The notes beneath the pieces are model-generated. The model saw only the letters and a list, made by a program, of their open reading frames with translations. It searched no databases and had not been told where the DNA came from. From an uncultured Nostoc sp. (GTDB taxonomy: Bacteria > Cyanobacteriota > Cyanobacteriia > Cyanobacteriales > Nostocaceae), in assembly GCF_937863485.1 (NCBI RefSeq), contig NZ_CALMFY010000166.1, positions 36,329 to 100,328 of the forward strand: a stretch of DNA of 64,000 nt, written 5' to 3'. Below are positions 16,507 through 24,757 of this stretch, piece after piece. A program made the translations under genes and the position numbers. Each line of letters opens with the position of its first letter. The first letter of the stretch is position 1.

Positions 16507-18585
16507 ATGATTGAGCAGGTAGCAACTGACAGATTTATCCAAGATTTAGAGCGTGTTGCTCAAGTGCGCTCTGAGATTTCTGTGTGTTTGAGTAAACTGG
16601 CTGAAACAATTAATAAAGCTGAGTTGGCTGGAGACTCTTCATCAGGAAAACTCAGTTTAGAGCAAGATATTGAAGATATTACAGTAGCTAGTAAAAACCT
16701 CCGTCAAGGTGTATTTCGCCTTTTAGTTTTGGGCGATATGAAACGGGGAAAAAGCACCTTTCTTAACGCCTTAATTGGAGAAAATTTACTACCGAGCGAT
16801 GTTAACCCTTGTACCGCAGTGTTAACAGTTTTACGCTATGGGCCAGAAAAGAAAGTCACCATTCATTTTAATGATGGGAAAAGTCCGCAACAGCTAGATT
16901 TTCAGAACTTTAAATATAAATATACCATTGATCCAACTGAAGCTAAAAAACTAGAGCAGGAGAAAAAAAAAGCATTTCCAGATGTTGATTATGCAGTAGT
17001 TGAGTATCCCTTAACGCTACTAGAAAAGGGAATTGAAATTGTCGATAGTCCAGGATTGAATGATACAGAAGCGCGAAACGAATTATCTTTGGGTTATGTA
17101 AATAACTGCCATGCAATTCTATTTGTAATGAGAGCTTCTCAACCTTGTACTTTGGGTGAGCGTCGCTACCTAGAAAATTATATCAAAGGTCGAGGATTGA
17201 CGGTTTTCTTCTTAGTTAATGCTTGGGATCAGGTGCGGGAATCATTGATTGATCCTGATGATCTAGAGGAGTTAAAAGGATCTGAGGAGAGATTGCGGCA
17301 AGTATTTAACGCGAATTTAGCAGAATATTGTACTGTAGAAGGTCAGAATATTTATGACGAACGCGTATTTGAGCTTTCGTCAATTCAAGCACTCAGACGA
17401 CGGTTAAAAAATCCCCAAGCTGATTTAGAGGGGACTGGCTTTCCGAAGTTTATGGATTCGCTTAATACTTTTCTTACCAGAGAACGGGCGATCGCAGAAC
17501 TCCGTCAAGTCAGAACCTTAGCAAGACTTGCCTGCAATCATACCCGCGAAGCAGTTGCTAGACGCTTACCATTACTTGACCAAGATGTAAATGAATTGAA
17601 AAAACGGATCGATTCAGTAGAACCTGAGTTTAACAAACTCACAGGTATCCGAGATGAATTCCAAAAAGAAATTATCAATACAAGAGACACTCAAGCAAGA
17701 ACAATTTCGGAATCTTTTCGTAGCTACGTTTTAAACTTAGGTAATACCTTTGAAACCGATTTCTTACGCTATCAGCCAGAATTAAACCTGTTTGATTTTC
17801 TCAGTAGTGGTAAACGAGAAGCATTTAACACCGCACTGCACAAAGCCTTTGAGCAATATATAACTGATAAATCTGCTGCTTGGACATTAACTGCTGAAAA
17901 AGATATTAATGCAGCTTTTAGAGAACTTTCTCGTAGTGCTGCACAATATGGCGCATCTTACAGTCAAGTCACAGACAAAATTACAGAAAAGCTCACCGGA
18001 CAAGACGTCAAAGTAAATACCACTACTACTGAAGATGATAACTCTCCTGGCTGGGCAAAATGGGCAATGGGATTGTTATCACTATCTAACGGAAATCTTG
18101 CTGGTTTCGCACTAGCCGGGGCTGGATTTGATTGGAAAAATATCTTGTTAAACTATTTCACTGTAATTGGCGTTGGCGGGATAATTACCGCAGTGACAGG
18201 TATTTTTCTTGGCCCCATCGGGTTTGCGCTGCTAGGTTTGGGGGTAGGATTTTTGCAAGCAGATCAAGCGCGTAAAGAGTTAGTTAAAACTGCTAAAAAA
18301 GAGTTAGTTAAACATTTACCCCAAGTGGCACATGAGCAATCCCAAGTTGTATACAATGCCGTGAAAGAGTGTTTTGGCTCTTACGAAAGAGAAGTGAGTA
18401 AGCGGATTAACGATGATATTGTATCTCGCAAATCTGAATTAGATAATCTAGTCAAGCAGAAAGAAACCCGCGAAATAAATCGTGAGAGTGAGTTCAAACG
18501 TTTAAAAGATTTACAGGAAAATGTAATAGCTCAGTTGCAAAAAATTGAGGCAGCTTATAGTAATTTATTAGCTTTCTATAGCTAA
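16507..18585 (+). CDS. bacterial dynamin-like protein BDLP1
   Basis: A 692-residue dynamin-family GTPase that, from recalled sequence, is nearly identical to the structurally characterised Nostoc punctiforme BDLP1. That protein binds lipid and tubulates membranes on GTP binding. G1 is GDMKRGKST (residues 76-84), G2 Thr103, G3 DSPG (180-183) and G4 NAWD (238-241). The membrane-inserting paddle is the hydrophobic stretch at about 555-600 (TVIGVGGIITAVTGIFLGPI core). Helical neck and trunk flank it. All GTPase motifs are intact. It follows a small membrane protein gene and precedes a second dynamin-like gene after a MITE-filled gap. Confidence 0.96.
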   Translation: MIEQVATDRFIQDLERVAQVRSEISVCLSKLAETINKAELAGDSSSGKLSLEQDIEDITVASKNLRQGVFRLLVLGDMKRGKSTFLNALIGENLLPSDVNPCTAVLTVLRYGPEKKVTIHFNDGKSPQQLDFQNFKYKYTIDPTEAKKLEQEKKKAFPDVDYAVVEYPLTLLEKGIEIVDSPGLNDTEARNELSLGYVNNCHAILFVMRASQPCTLGERRYLENYIKGRGLTVFFLVNAWDQVRESLIDPDDLEELKGSEERLRQVFNANLAEYCTVEGQNIYDERVFELSSIQALRRRLKNPQADLEGTGFPKFMDSLNTFLTRERAIAELRQVRTLARLACNHTREAVARRLPLLDQDVNELKKRIDSVEPEFNKLTGIRDEFQKEIINTRDTQARTISESFRSYVLNLGNTFETDFLRYQPELNLFDFLSSGKREAFNTALHKAFEQYITDKSAAWTLTAEKDINAAFRELSRSAAQYGASYSQVTDKITEKLTGQDVKVNTTTTEDDNSPGWAKWAMGLLSLSNGNLAGFALAGAGFDWKNILLNYFTVIGVGGIITAVTGIFLGPIGFALLGLGVGFLQADQARKELVKTAKKELVKHLPQVAHEQSQVVYNAVKECFGSYEREVSKRINDDIVSRKSELDNLVKQKETREINRESEFKRLKDLQENVIAQLQKIEAAYSNLLAFYS

Positions 18586-18599
18586 TACATCTCATTACT

Positions 18600-18999
18600 C
18601 TCGTTCCCATCTGAAGCTAGGAATGCCTACTGGGAGGCTCCGCCTCCCATAACCATAAGTAGCTAAACGTAAATAAATTAAAGTTTTTAGTAAGGGTTTT
18701 AGTCCTGATAAACTTTGCTATGAGCGATGATTCGCTCACTACGAACTAGAATTTTATTGTATGTTTAATTATGCCTATAGCAGTCCTAAATCATTTGTAA
18801 AAATAAATTAACCGCAGAAGCGCAGAGGAGGGCAGTTGCATGGGCGGGTTTCCCGACTTGAGCAAACTGCCCGTAGCGCAGAGAGAGGAATCAGAGATTT
18901 TCACGACTCATTTAGGATTGCTATAGCATAAACCATAAACATAATAATGTGAGGCAAAGCCTCAACTATATGCATTTCCAGCTAGAAGCTGGGAACGAG
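18600..18999. mobile_element. MITE-like element interrupted by a second MITE
   Basis: Perfect 10-bp terminal inverted repeats ctcgttccca (18600-18609) and tgggaacgag (18990-18999), extendable to about 27 imperfect bases, bound a 400-base non-coding stretch. Inside, 18776-18925 is bounded by tatagcagtcctaaat and atttaggattgctata, an independent inverted pair. The outer element also occurs uninterrupted (106 bases) at 44257-44362. No transposase is encoded, so any movement would need one in trans. Confidence 0.75.
18776..18925. mobile_element. inner nested MITE-like element
   Basis: A 150-base insert with 16-bp near-perfect terminal inverted repeats (one mismatch) lying within the larger element at 18600-18999. 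Its interior has gcagaagcgcagagg-type sequence and no reading frame. Confidence 0.65.
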
Positions 19000-19015
19000 A
19001 AACTAACGAGGAACT

Positions 19016-21223
19016 ATGCAACAACAGTATGAAGGTTATAAGGATTTAGCAGATTCTCTCAAATCTGCATCGGCATTACTGAATTTAGAACGCAAATCGC
19101 AACTGCATCAAGATATAATTACCATTTGCAATCATTTAGTTAATCCTAGCTTTCGCATTGCGGTATTTGGTCCCTTTAATCATGGCAAATCTACCTTACT
19201 GAATGCCATGCTAGGGAATCGTACCTTACCAATTGATTTAATTCCCACCACAGGCGCAGCAATTACTGTCAAGTATGGCTCTGATCTGCAAACTCGTATC
19301 ATGTTGGTAGATGATACAGAAATCTATCGCAGTGGCACAGAAGTTTTACAAGAATTTGCAATTCTTGATAATAATAGACAGATGCGAAAAGATGTAGTAT
19401 CTGTAGAAATTTTTTGTTCGCATCCCTTCTTAGAAACAGGTGTAGAATTCCTCGATTTACCAGGAACAAATGATAGGGAAGAACAAGATAATTTAGTCCG
19501 AGAGCAACTATTAAGTGCAGATTTAGTCATCCAATTATTAGATGCACGGAAGTTAATGACTTTGGGTGAACGGGAAAATTTACGAGATTGGCTATTAGAT
19601 CGCGGTATTAAAACAGTTATATTTGTTGCTAATTTTATTAACTTACTCGAACCCGACGAGCAAAAACAAGTCCAAAATCGCCTGGTGTTTGTTGCGGAAA
19701 GCTTTCGAGCCGAATTACCTCCAGGTTTTAGTAATTTATATCGCGTTGATGCTTTACCTGCCTTAAGAGCCAGATTAAAAGGCGATGTTGCTGCTGCCAA
19801 TAGTAGCGGTTTAGTAGCTTTTGAAACAGCTTTGCAGAATATTGTGGAGATTTTGCAACCAAATCGTGGTAGTGTGCGTTTGCCAAGAGTGCAAGCGATC
19901 GCTTCTCAAATCCAACTCTCATTAAAAGCTAAAATTGACCATATTGCTATTGAAATAAAATCTTTTGATGATAAACAAAATACTAAAATTGAAATTAAAC
20001 AAAAAGCAGCCAACTTAATTTATAAAGGTTTTGCTATTAGTGTGGGAGAGTTACGAGATTGGCTAGCATTACCTAACCTGCTCACAAAATATCAAGCTGA
20101 GGCGGCAGTTGCATTAGCAGAAAATAACTTTACATCTTGGCAAACAAATACTCTTAAAAAAGACTTGACTCAGTTGCAATTGGCTGCGGGGAAATGGCTT
20201 GATCAAGCTTACGAATTTTTCCACGAAGAACGACCGCAAGATTTATTAATTCCCTTTCCTATCGAACCACATGTAATACTACCCTCAAAGTCAAGCAATA
20301 CTGATGATTTGAGTGAACCAGGTTCCATCGCTGTTGGTAGTGGTATTGGTTGGTTGTTAGGCGGCCCGGTGGGTGCTGCTGTTGTCGGGAGTATTTCTTA
20401 TTTGTTAAACAAGAATATCCAAAACCAAGACGAACAATTAGCAAAGGATTCTTATCATCAAAAAGTTGCTAAACTTTGTATAACTGCAATTGAAGATTAT
20501 TTATCTCGCTTCAGCGCTCAAGGGTTATCAATTTTGATTGAATATGAGCAGAAAGCCGAAAAAATAATTTGTTTTGAACTCAGTCAAGAACCGTTAGAGA
20601 TTACTAATAAACGTGAAACTTTGCAGCGGTTACAAAACGGTTTTAATCAGTTGCTACAAGAGTTAGAAAAAGTAAAAATCCTCTCAAATCATCAACTTTA
20701 TAAAGAAATACCAAAATCCACGAATATCAATAGAAAATATTCGCCACAGCCAGAGAGAGTTAAAACTTTCTCACAAAAAGATCCTGATATTAAGCAACAA
20801 CATGAAAATAGTGCTAAAAATACTGGGACAAGGGTAGAATTTGTTTCTCCACCACCGCCAAAAGCTTCTCCCTCTCCACGTCCAGAAGAGTTGGAGGCGA
20901 AATTTCGTGATTGGGAACTCAATGAGGAAATAGCGCGAATGAAAGCAGAGATGCGAACGCCTGGTTCTCAAACTAGCAAACAGCAAAATACAACTCAAAG
21001 CAACAAAACACCCAACCAAGCCCAAACAGATAAGATCACTCACGCCTACGACATTTTAGGATTGCAAGCAAATGCTTCTCAGGCTGAGGTAAAGCAGGCT
21101 TATCGAACTTTAGTAAAGAAATGGCATCCCGATTTGTTTGTGAATCAGCCGCAACTGTTAAAACAAGCACAAGAGAAAATGCACTTAGTTAATGAAGCTT
21201 ACACAATTTTGAGTGAGAAATGA
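19016..21223 (+). CDS. dynamin-like GTPase fused to a C-terminal J domain
   Basis: A 735-residue protein. G1 is GPFNHGKST (residues 52-60) and G3 is DLPG (147-150). The G4 position reads VANFINL (204-210) instead of NKxD, so nucleotide specificity may be altered. A helical region follows, then a glycine-rich hydrophobic segment at about 440-465 (GSGIGWLLGGPVGAAVVGS), a Pro/Ser/Gln-rich linker (about 585-665), and a J domain at 671-735 with an intact HPD motif at 704-706. The J domain should stimulate an Hsp70 (DnaK). SD GAGG precedes the ATG by four bases. It may act with BDLP1 upstream. Confidence 0.9.
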   Translation: MQQQYEGYKDLADSLKSASALLNLERKSQLHQDIITICNHLVNPSFRIAVFGPFNHGKSTLLNAMLGNRTLPIDLIPTTGAAITVKYGSDLQTRIMLVDDTEIYRSGTEVLQEFAILDNNRQMRKDVVSVEIFCSHPFLETGVEFLDLPGTNDREEQDNLVREQLLSADLVIQLLDARKLMTLGERENLRDWLLDRGIKTVIFVANFINLLEPDEQKQVQNRLVFVAESFRAELPPGFSNLYRVDALPALRARLKGDVAAANSSGLVAFETALQNIVEILQPNRGSVRLPRVQAIASQIQLSLKAKIDHIAIEIKSFDDKQNTKIEIKQKAANLIYKGFAISVGELRDWLALPNLLTKYQAEAAVALAENNFTSWQTNTLKKDLTQLQLAAGKWLDQAYEFFHEERPQDLLIPFPIEPHVILPSKSSNTDDLSEPGSIAVGSGIGWLLGGPVGAAVVGSISYLLNKNIQNQDEQLAKDSYHQKVAKLCITAIEDYLSRFSAQGLSILIEYEQKAEKIICFELSQEPLEITNKRETLQRLQNGFNQLLQELEKVKILSNHQLYKEIPKSTNINRKYSPQPERVKTFSQKDPDIKQQHENSAKNTGTRVEFVSPPPPKASPSPRPEELEAKFRDWELNEEIARMKAEMRTPGSQTSKQQNTTQSNKTPNQAQTDKITHAYDILGLQANASQAEVKQAYRTLVKKWHPDLFVNQPQLLKQAQEKMHLVNEAYTILSEK

Positions 21224-21229
21224 ACAACC

Positions 21230-21266
21230 AGATCCCCGACTTATTTGAAAAGTCGGGGATCTTTAG
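21230..21266. terminator. terminator after the dynamin-J gene
   Basis: A perfect 12-bp hairpin (agatccccgact / agtcggggatct, nine-base loop) starts six bases after the stop codon and is followed by tttaga. A near-identical hairpin occurs at 37030-37064, so it is also a dispersed repeat. Confidence 0.8.
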
Positions 21267-21314
21267 ATTTCATCCTAATTTGATTACAATTAGGAAATTG
21301 TTTAGGTGAGATTT

Positions 21315-21989
21315 ATGCAACTGTTATCTTTGAGGAATGGCTTTTTGGCGTTAACCTTGACTGCGATCGCCTCAGCCGGCGGGTTAATTACAGCCTGTAG
21401 CAATACGGCTTCCCAGAACCAAAGCCAAACCCCAAACGCAACCGTTACCAATGTTAGCGACAAGCAGATGAATCACAGCATGGCTATGGATTTAGGCCCA
21501 GCCGACGCTAACTTTGATTTACGATTTATCGACGCTATGATACCACACCATCAAGGGGCTGTGGAAATGGCTAAAGAAGCGCAGCAGAAATCAAAACGTC
21601 CTGAAATCAAAAAACTAGCGGACAATATCATCAAATCACAAGATCAAGAAATCACTCAGATGAAGCAGTGGCGACAAGCTTGGTATCCCAAGGCGGGAGA
21701 TAAACCAATGGCTTATGACAGTCAAATGGGTCATATGATGGAGATGTCGTCTGACCAAACTAAAACCATGATGATGAGTCAGGATTTAGGTGCAGCTGAT
21801 GCTGAATTTGATCTGCGCTTTATCAATGCGATGATTCCTCACCATGAAGGGGCTGTAACAATGGCAAAAGATGTATTGGGTAAGTCTAAGCGTCCTGAAA
21901 TCAAGCAATTAGGCCAAGAAATTATCAAGGCACAAAATACAGAGATTAAGCAAATGCAGCAGTGGCGAAAAACTTGGTATAACAAGTGA
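21315..21989 (+). CDS. DUF305 lipoprotein with two domain copies
   Basis: A 224-residue exported protein. The N-terminus is a lipoprotein signal with lipobox LITAC (Cys at about 29). Two DUF305 domains follow (about residues 55-125 and 150-222), each starting with FDLRFIDAMIPHH or FDLRFINAMIPHH and ending in a QxxQWRxxW motif. A Met/His-rich linker (MGHMMEMSSDQTKTMMM) lies between them. DUF305 members such as cyanobacterial CopM bind copper in the periplasm, so a role in copper handling is likely but inferred. The start ATG 21315 has AGGTGAG six bases upstream; GTG 21306 is the alternative. Confidence 0.85.
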   Translation: MQLLSLRNGFLALTLTAIASAGGLITACSNTASQNQSQTPNATVTNVSDKQMNHSMAMDLGPADANFDLRFIDAMIPHHQGAVEMAKEAQQKSKRPEIKKLADNIIKSQDQEITQMKQWRQAWYPKAGDKPMAYDSQMGHMMEMSSDQTKTMMMSQDLGAADAEFDLRFINAMIPHHEGAVTMAKDVLGKSKRPEIKQLGQEIIKAQNTEIKQMQQWRKTWYNK

Positions 21990-22030
21990 GCCTAAGTACA
22001 GTTTTGCATAAAATCGTAGTGTTTTTAAAT

Positions 22031-22135
22031 GCAGAGGGACGCATTGGCATTGTAGAGGGACGCATTGGCATTGTAGAGAGATGCATTGGCATTGTAGAGA
22101 GATGCATTGGCATTGCAGAGGGACGCATTGGCATT
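22031..22135. repeat. five-unit 21-bp tandem repeat
   Basis: Five consecutive 21-base units with core gcattggcatt and variable gagggacg or gagagatg. The unit length is a multiple of three, so a frame stays open through it, but the resulting peptide (repeats of GRIGIVE) has no other support as a gene. Confidence 0.85.
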
Positions 22136-22256
22136 GCCAAATTTAATTCGCTACGAATTAATGAAATGCTGTATTAAGTATTTGTGTAGATTCGCCAGCA
22201 ACCCCCTACTGCCTAATCTCTCTTTCCTGATGAAGTGCGGCGCATTCTCAATTGGC

Positions 22257-22620
22257 AAATAACAAAATTTGTTTTGGCTGCGTCATAGTTGTCATAGATA
22301 CTCATTTCCGGGCTATCTCAGTCATCTGCAAAGGTTGCTAAATGCGATCGCAAAATCTCAGCTTGCGCTTCGTTAATTCCTTGAGAGGCTAGTACCGCAA
22401 GGCGGAAGTCACTCATTCAAAAGTCAAAAGTCAAAAATATTACGGAATAGGCTTTTCAGGGTTTTTGAATGGTTGCTCTATTTCCCCCGTGGCGTACTAG
22501 GTTAATCTCATCCGACCTGATAAAAATTACAATTACTCGCATTCCTTCACATACATCGGTAGGTTGTTCAGTGAGTTCCACTCGACCATTACGATATGTC
22601 CCTTCAACACTAGTTAACAT
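22257..22620 (-). pseudogene. decayed antitoxin gene interrupted by a repeat
   Basis: From ATG 22620 the frame reads MLTSVEGTYRNGRVELTEQP and ends at a stop at 22456 after 54 codons, with a foreign ending. The missing second half is found further along the same strand: GINEAQAEILRSHLATFADD, then an in-frame TGA at 22318-22320 where family members have Trp, then DSPEMSIYDNYDAAK. Together these make one small cyanobacterial antitoxin-type protein of about 80 residues. The inserted 60-70 bases contain gacttttgacttttgaa and cttccgccttgcggtac, seen again at 56505-56590. The toxin partner is not visible. Confidence 0.65.
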
Positions 22621-22647
22621 TTTTAACCTTGTTGCTTGTGAATAATA

Positions 22648-22784
22648 GGACTTACGCAAAAAACCTCTCAAACTCTCATTCCTCCGTGTACTCTGTGTCT
22701 GGAGTGGTAGCCTGCGGCAAGCCGCTTCTCTACGAGAGGCTGCGCCAATGCGTCTACGTTCTTTCATGACCCGTGCGTAAGTTC
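22648..22784. mobile_element. MITE-like repeat with gacttacgca ends
   Basis: About 137 bases bounded by inverted ends gacttacgca (22649-22658) and tgcgtaagtt (22774-22783). The interior holds palindromic Nostoc repeats (cggcaagccgcttctctacg). It lies directly upstream of the decayed antitoxin gene. Confidence 0.65.
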
Positions 22785-22816
22785 TGAATAAGTTAAACTG
22801 CTTTATAAAACTTTCT

Positions 22817-23401
22817 CTACCAAACTTTACTCATATTGAGATTAAACCCAGGCAATACCGACTCGCCGCTTACACTACCAGGATTATCCAAATATTCCTC
22901 TGGCAATCCAGGACGATAAATATAAACTTTACGCTGTTTACGATCAATTAACCAGCCTAACTGTATTCCTGGCTCATTCATATATTCCTCCATTTTTTCC
23001 TTCAAAGTTTAGAGGTTGTCGCTAGGAGATTTGAGTTCGACTACAAAATCCGGACAAATAGGTACAAACCTTTCTTGTTGTTTTGGAGATAGAGAATTCC
23101 ACCGTTCTAGTTGAATCCAGGAAGCATCTGGCGATCTGTTTGCACCTGTTGATAACTTAAATCCGGTACTAGAGTCAAAAGTTATACCTGTACCATCTTG
23201 TTCCGACCACACCCATAACTGCCCAAAGATGTTGCCTCCACGGTTGCCTGTTGTCCCTCCTGTAGGTGGCATAATTGATATTTCTCCAAATTTATTCCGC
23301 TCAATGCGTAAGTCACGATTCACCTGACAAAACTCAAAAAATTGTTCGTCTGTCATTTGCATTGATGACGGAATTTGTAAAACCAAAGGGGATGAAAACA
23401 T
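22817..23401 (-). pseudogene. Uma2 family endonuclease gene broken by one nonsense codon
   Basis: The frame from ATG 23401 (with GGAGG eight bases upstream) encodes a Uma2-type PD-(D/E)xK nuclease: SPDASWIQ and FVVELKSPSDNL are the catalytic Asp and Glu-x-Lys strands. It then hits TAA at 23009-23011. Translation in the same frame continues past it with TLKEKMEEYMNE, LGWLIDRKQRKVYIYRPG and SVLPGFNLNMSKVW, the normal Uma2 C-terminus, so a single codon change breaks the gene. Both catalytic strands precede the stop; the C-terminal third is lost unless the stop is read through. Confidence 0.85.
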
Positions 23402-23519
23402 CAAGATTTCCTCCAGGTTCAGATGCCTAGCCGAGTTAACTATATTCTCACGCAAATAAGAAAAGACGCCAAGATATAACTTTGCGCCTTTGCTTTTTTA
23501 TCCGAAATCATTTTCAGAT

Positions 23520-24158
23520 TTACTTGTTAGGCTGAGGAGTTACCCGCAGATAGGGTTTAACTTCTTCATAACCTTTGGGGAATTTCTCTTTGAGTACTTC
23601 TGGATCTTTCAGTGAGGGGACAATTACAACATCCTCTCCATCTTTCCAGTCAGCTGGTGTCGCCACGCTGTAATTATCAGTCAATTGCAGAGAATCAATC
23701 ACCCGCAAAAGTTCATCAAAGTTGCGTCCCGTACTGGGGGGGTAAGTGAAAGTTAGACGGAGTTTCTTATTGGGGTCAATCACGAAAACCGATCGCACTG
23801 TTACAGCCGCATTAGCATTGGGGTGGATCATGTCGTAAAGGTCAGAAACCTTGCGATCCGCATCCGCCAAAATTGGGTAGTTGAGGGTGGTGCTTTGAGT
23901 TTCTTCAATGTCTCCCACCCAGCCTTTGTGGGATTCAACGTTATCAACACTAAGTGCGATCGCTTTGACATTGCGCTTGTCAAATTCTGGTTTGAGCTTG
24001 GCAACTGTGCCGAGTTCTGTTGTGCAAACAGGTGTAAAATCAGCAGGGTGAGAGAACAGCACTACCCAGCTGTCACCTGCCCATTGGTAAAAATCGATGT
24101 CGCCGTGTGTTGAGGCTTGCGTAAAGTTGGGTACTGTGTCACCTAAACGGAGAGCCAT
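23520..24158 (-). CDS. 1-Cys peroxiredoxin (Prx6 type)
   Basis: A 212-residue thiol peroxidase that reduces hydrogen peroxide and organic hydroperoxides. The peroxidatic cysteine is Cys45 in HPADFTPVCTTE. The resolving-cysteine region of 2-Cys types is absent, and the long C-terminal part (DWKDGEDVVIVPSLKDPE, FPKGYEEVKPYLR) is the Prx6 dimerisation domain. The start MALRLGDTVPNF is standard. In Nostoc this class is linked to oxidative-stress defence. It is a single gene; a small hairpin (cactctcg/cgagagtg, 24272-24296) lies 114 bases upstream of its start. Confidence 0.94.
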   Translation of the reverse strand: MALRLGDTVPNFTQASTHGDIDFYQWAGDSWVVLFSHPADFTPVCTTELGTVAKLKPEFDKRNVKAIALSVDNVESHKGWVGDIEETQSTTLNYPILADADRKVSDLYDMIHPNANAAVTVRSVFVIDPNKKLRLTFTYPPSTGRNFDELLRVIDSLQLTDNYSVATPADWKDGEDVVIVPSLKDPEVLKEKFPKGYEEVKPYLRVTPQPNK

Positions 24159-24427
24159 GTGAGATTCCCTGTAGTTAGAAAAGCATATGTGTTCTACTTT
24201 GCCATCATGACATAAAACCCCTATTCCCCAATCGGGCTTTAGCGGTTTGAAACAAAATTTTAGGTTGTCAGCACTCTCGTCCCTTATCCGAGAGTGAGGT
24301 AAAACTTATTGACAAAAATACACATATATGCTTTTAATTAGTATGTTTTCCCTACAGGTTTTTCTTTACATTTCAAAAATCAAATAGGAATCCTATAGTT
24401 ATAAATTTCCACGCCGACTTACTTATC

Positions 24428-24652
24428 TTAGCTGTGAATGTGTAAGTCTATATCAACTTTACCTTGTTTGACTTGAGCAACGCATCGTAACCACTCATGC
24501 CAAACAGCAGGATCAGCAGTTTCACTATCTTCTATAGTACTCATGTCTCCAAGTAATCCTCCCAAGTCATTTGATTGGGTTCTTTCATACACTTGAACTA
24601 AGAAGGCGTACATTGCAGTATAAGCTTCTTTTTCAGTCAGATTGATACTCAT
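24428..24652 (-). CDS. small conserved hypothetical protein
   Basis: A 74-residue soluble, acidic protein that I do not recognise by name. It is mostly helical, with LTEKEAYTAMYAFLVQVYER, LGGLLGDMSTIED and a WHEWLRCVAQVKQG segment ahead of a polar end. The gene has a strong GGAGG site seven to eight bases before its ATG, supporting real translation. It lies between the peroxiredoxin and the hps cluster on the same strand, but 105 bases separate it from hpsP. Confidence 0.7.
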   Translation of the reverse strand: MSINLTEKEAYTAMYAFLVQVYERTQSNDLGGLLGDMSTIEDSETADPAVWHEWLRCVAQVKQGKVDIDLHIHS

Positions 24653-24757
24653 TAATTACTTCCTCCTGGTGTGAGACTGGATAAGCCTGTATTGGGATTA
24701 TATTGTCAAAGCGGTTCTAGCACCTATTTGGCAAAAACTTTTATTATCTGCGTTGAG

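Noticed and set aside
22031-22135. Possible small CRISPR array
   Set aside because: Units are directly adjacent with no spacers, so it is a minisatellite. No cas genes are present in the window.
21986-22177. 63-codon frame with GRIGIVE repeats
   Set aside because: Entirely produced by the 21-bp tandem repeat, with no ribosome site.
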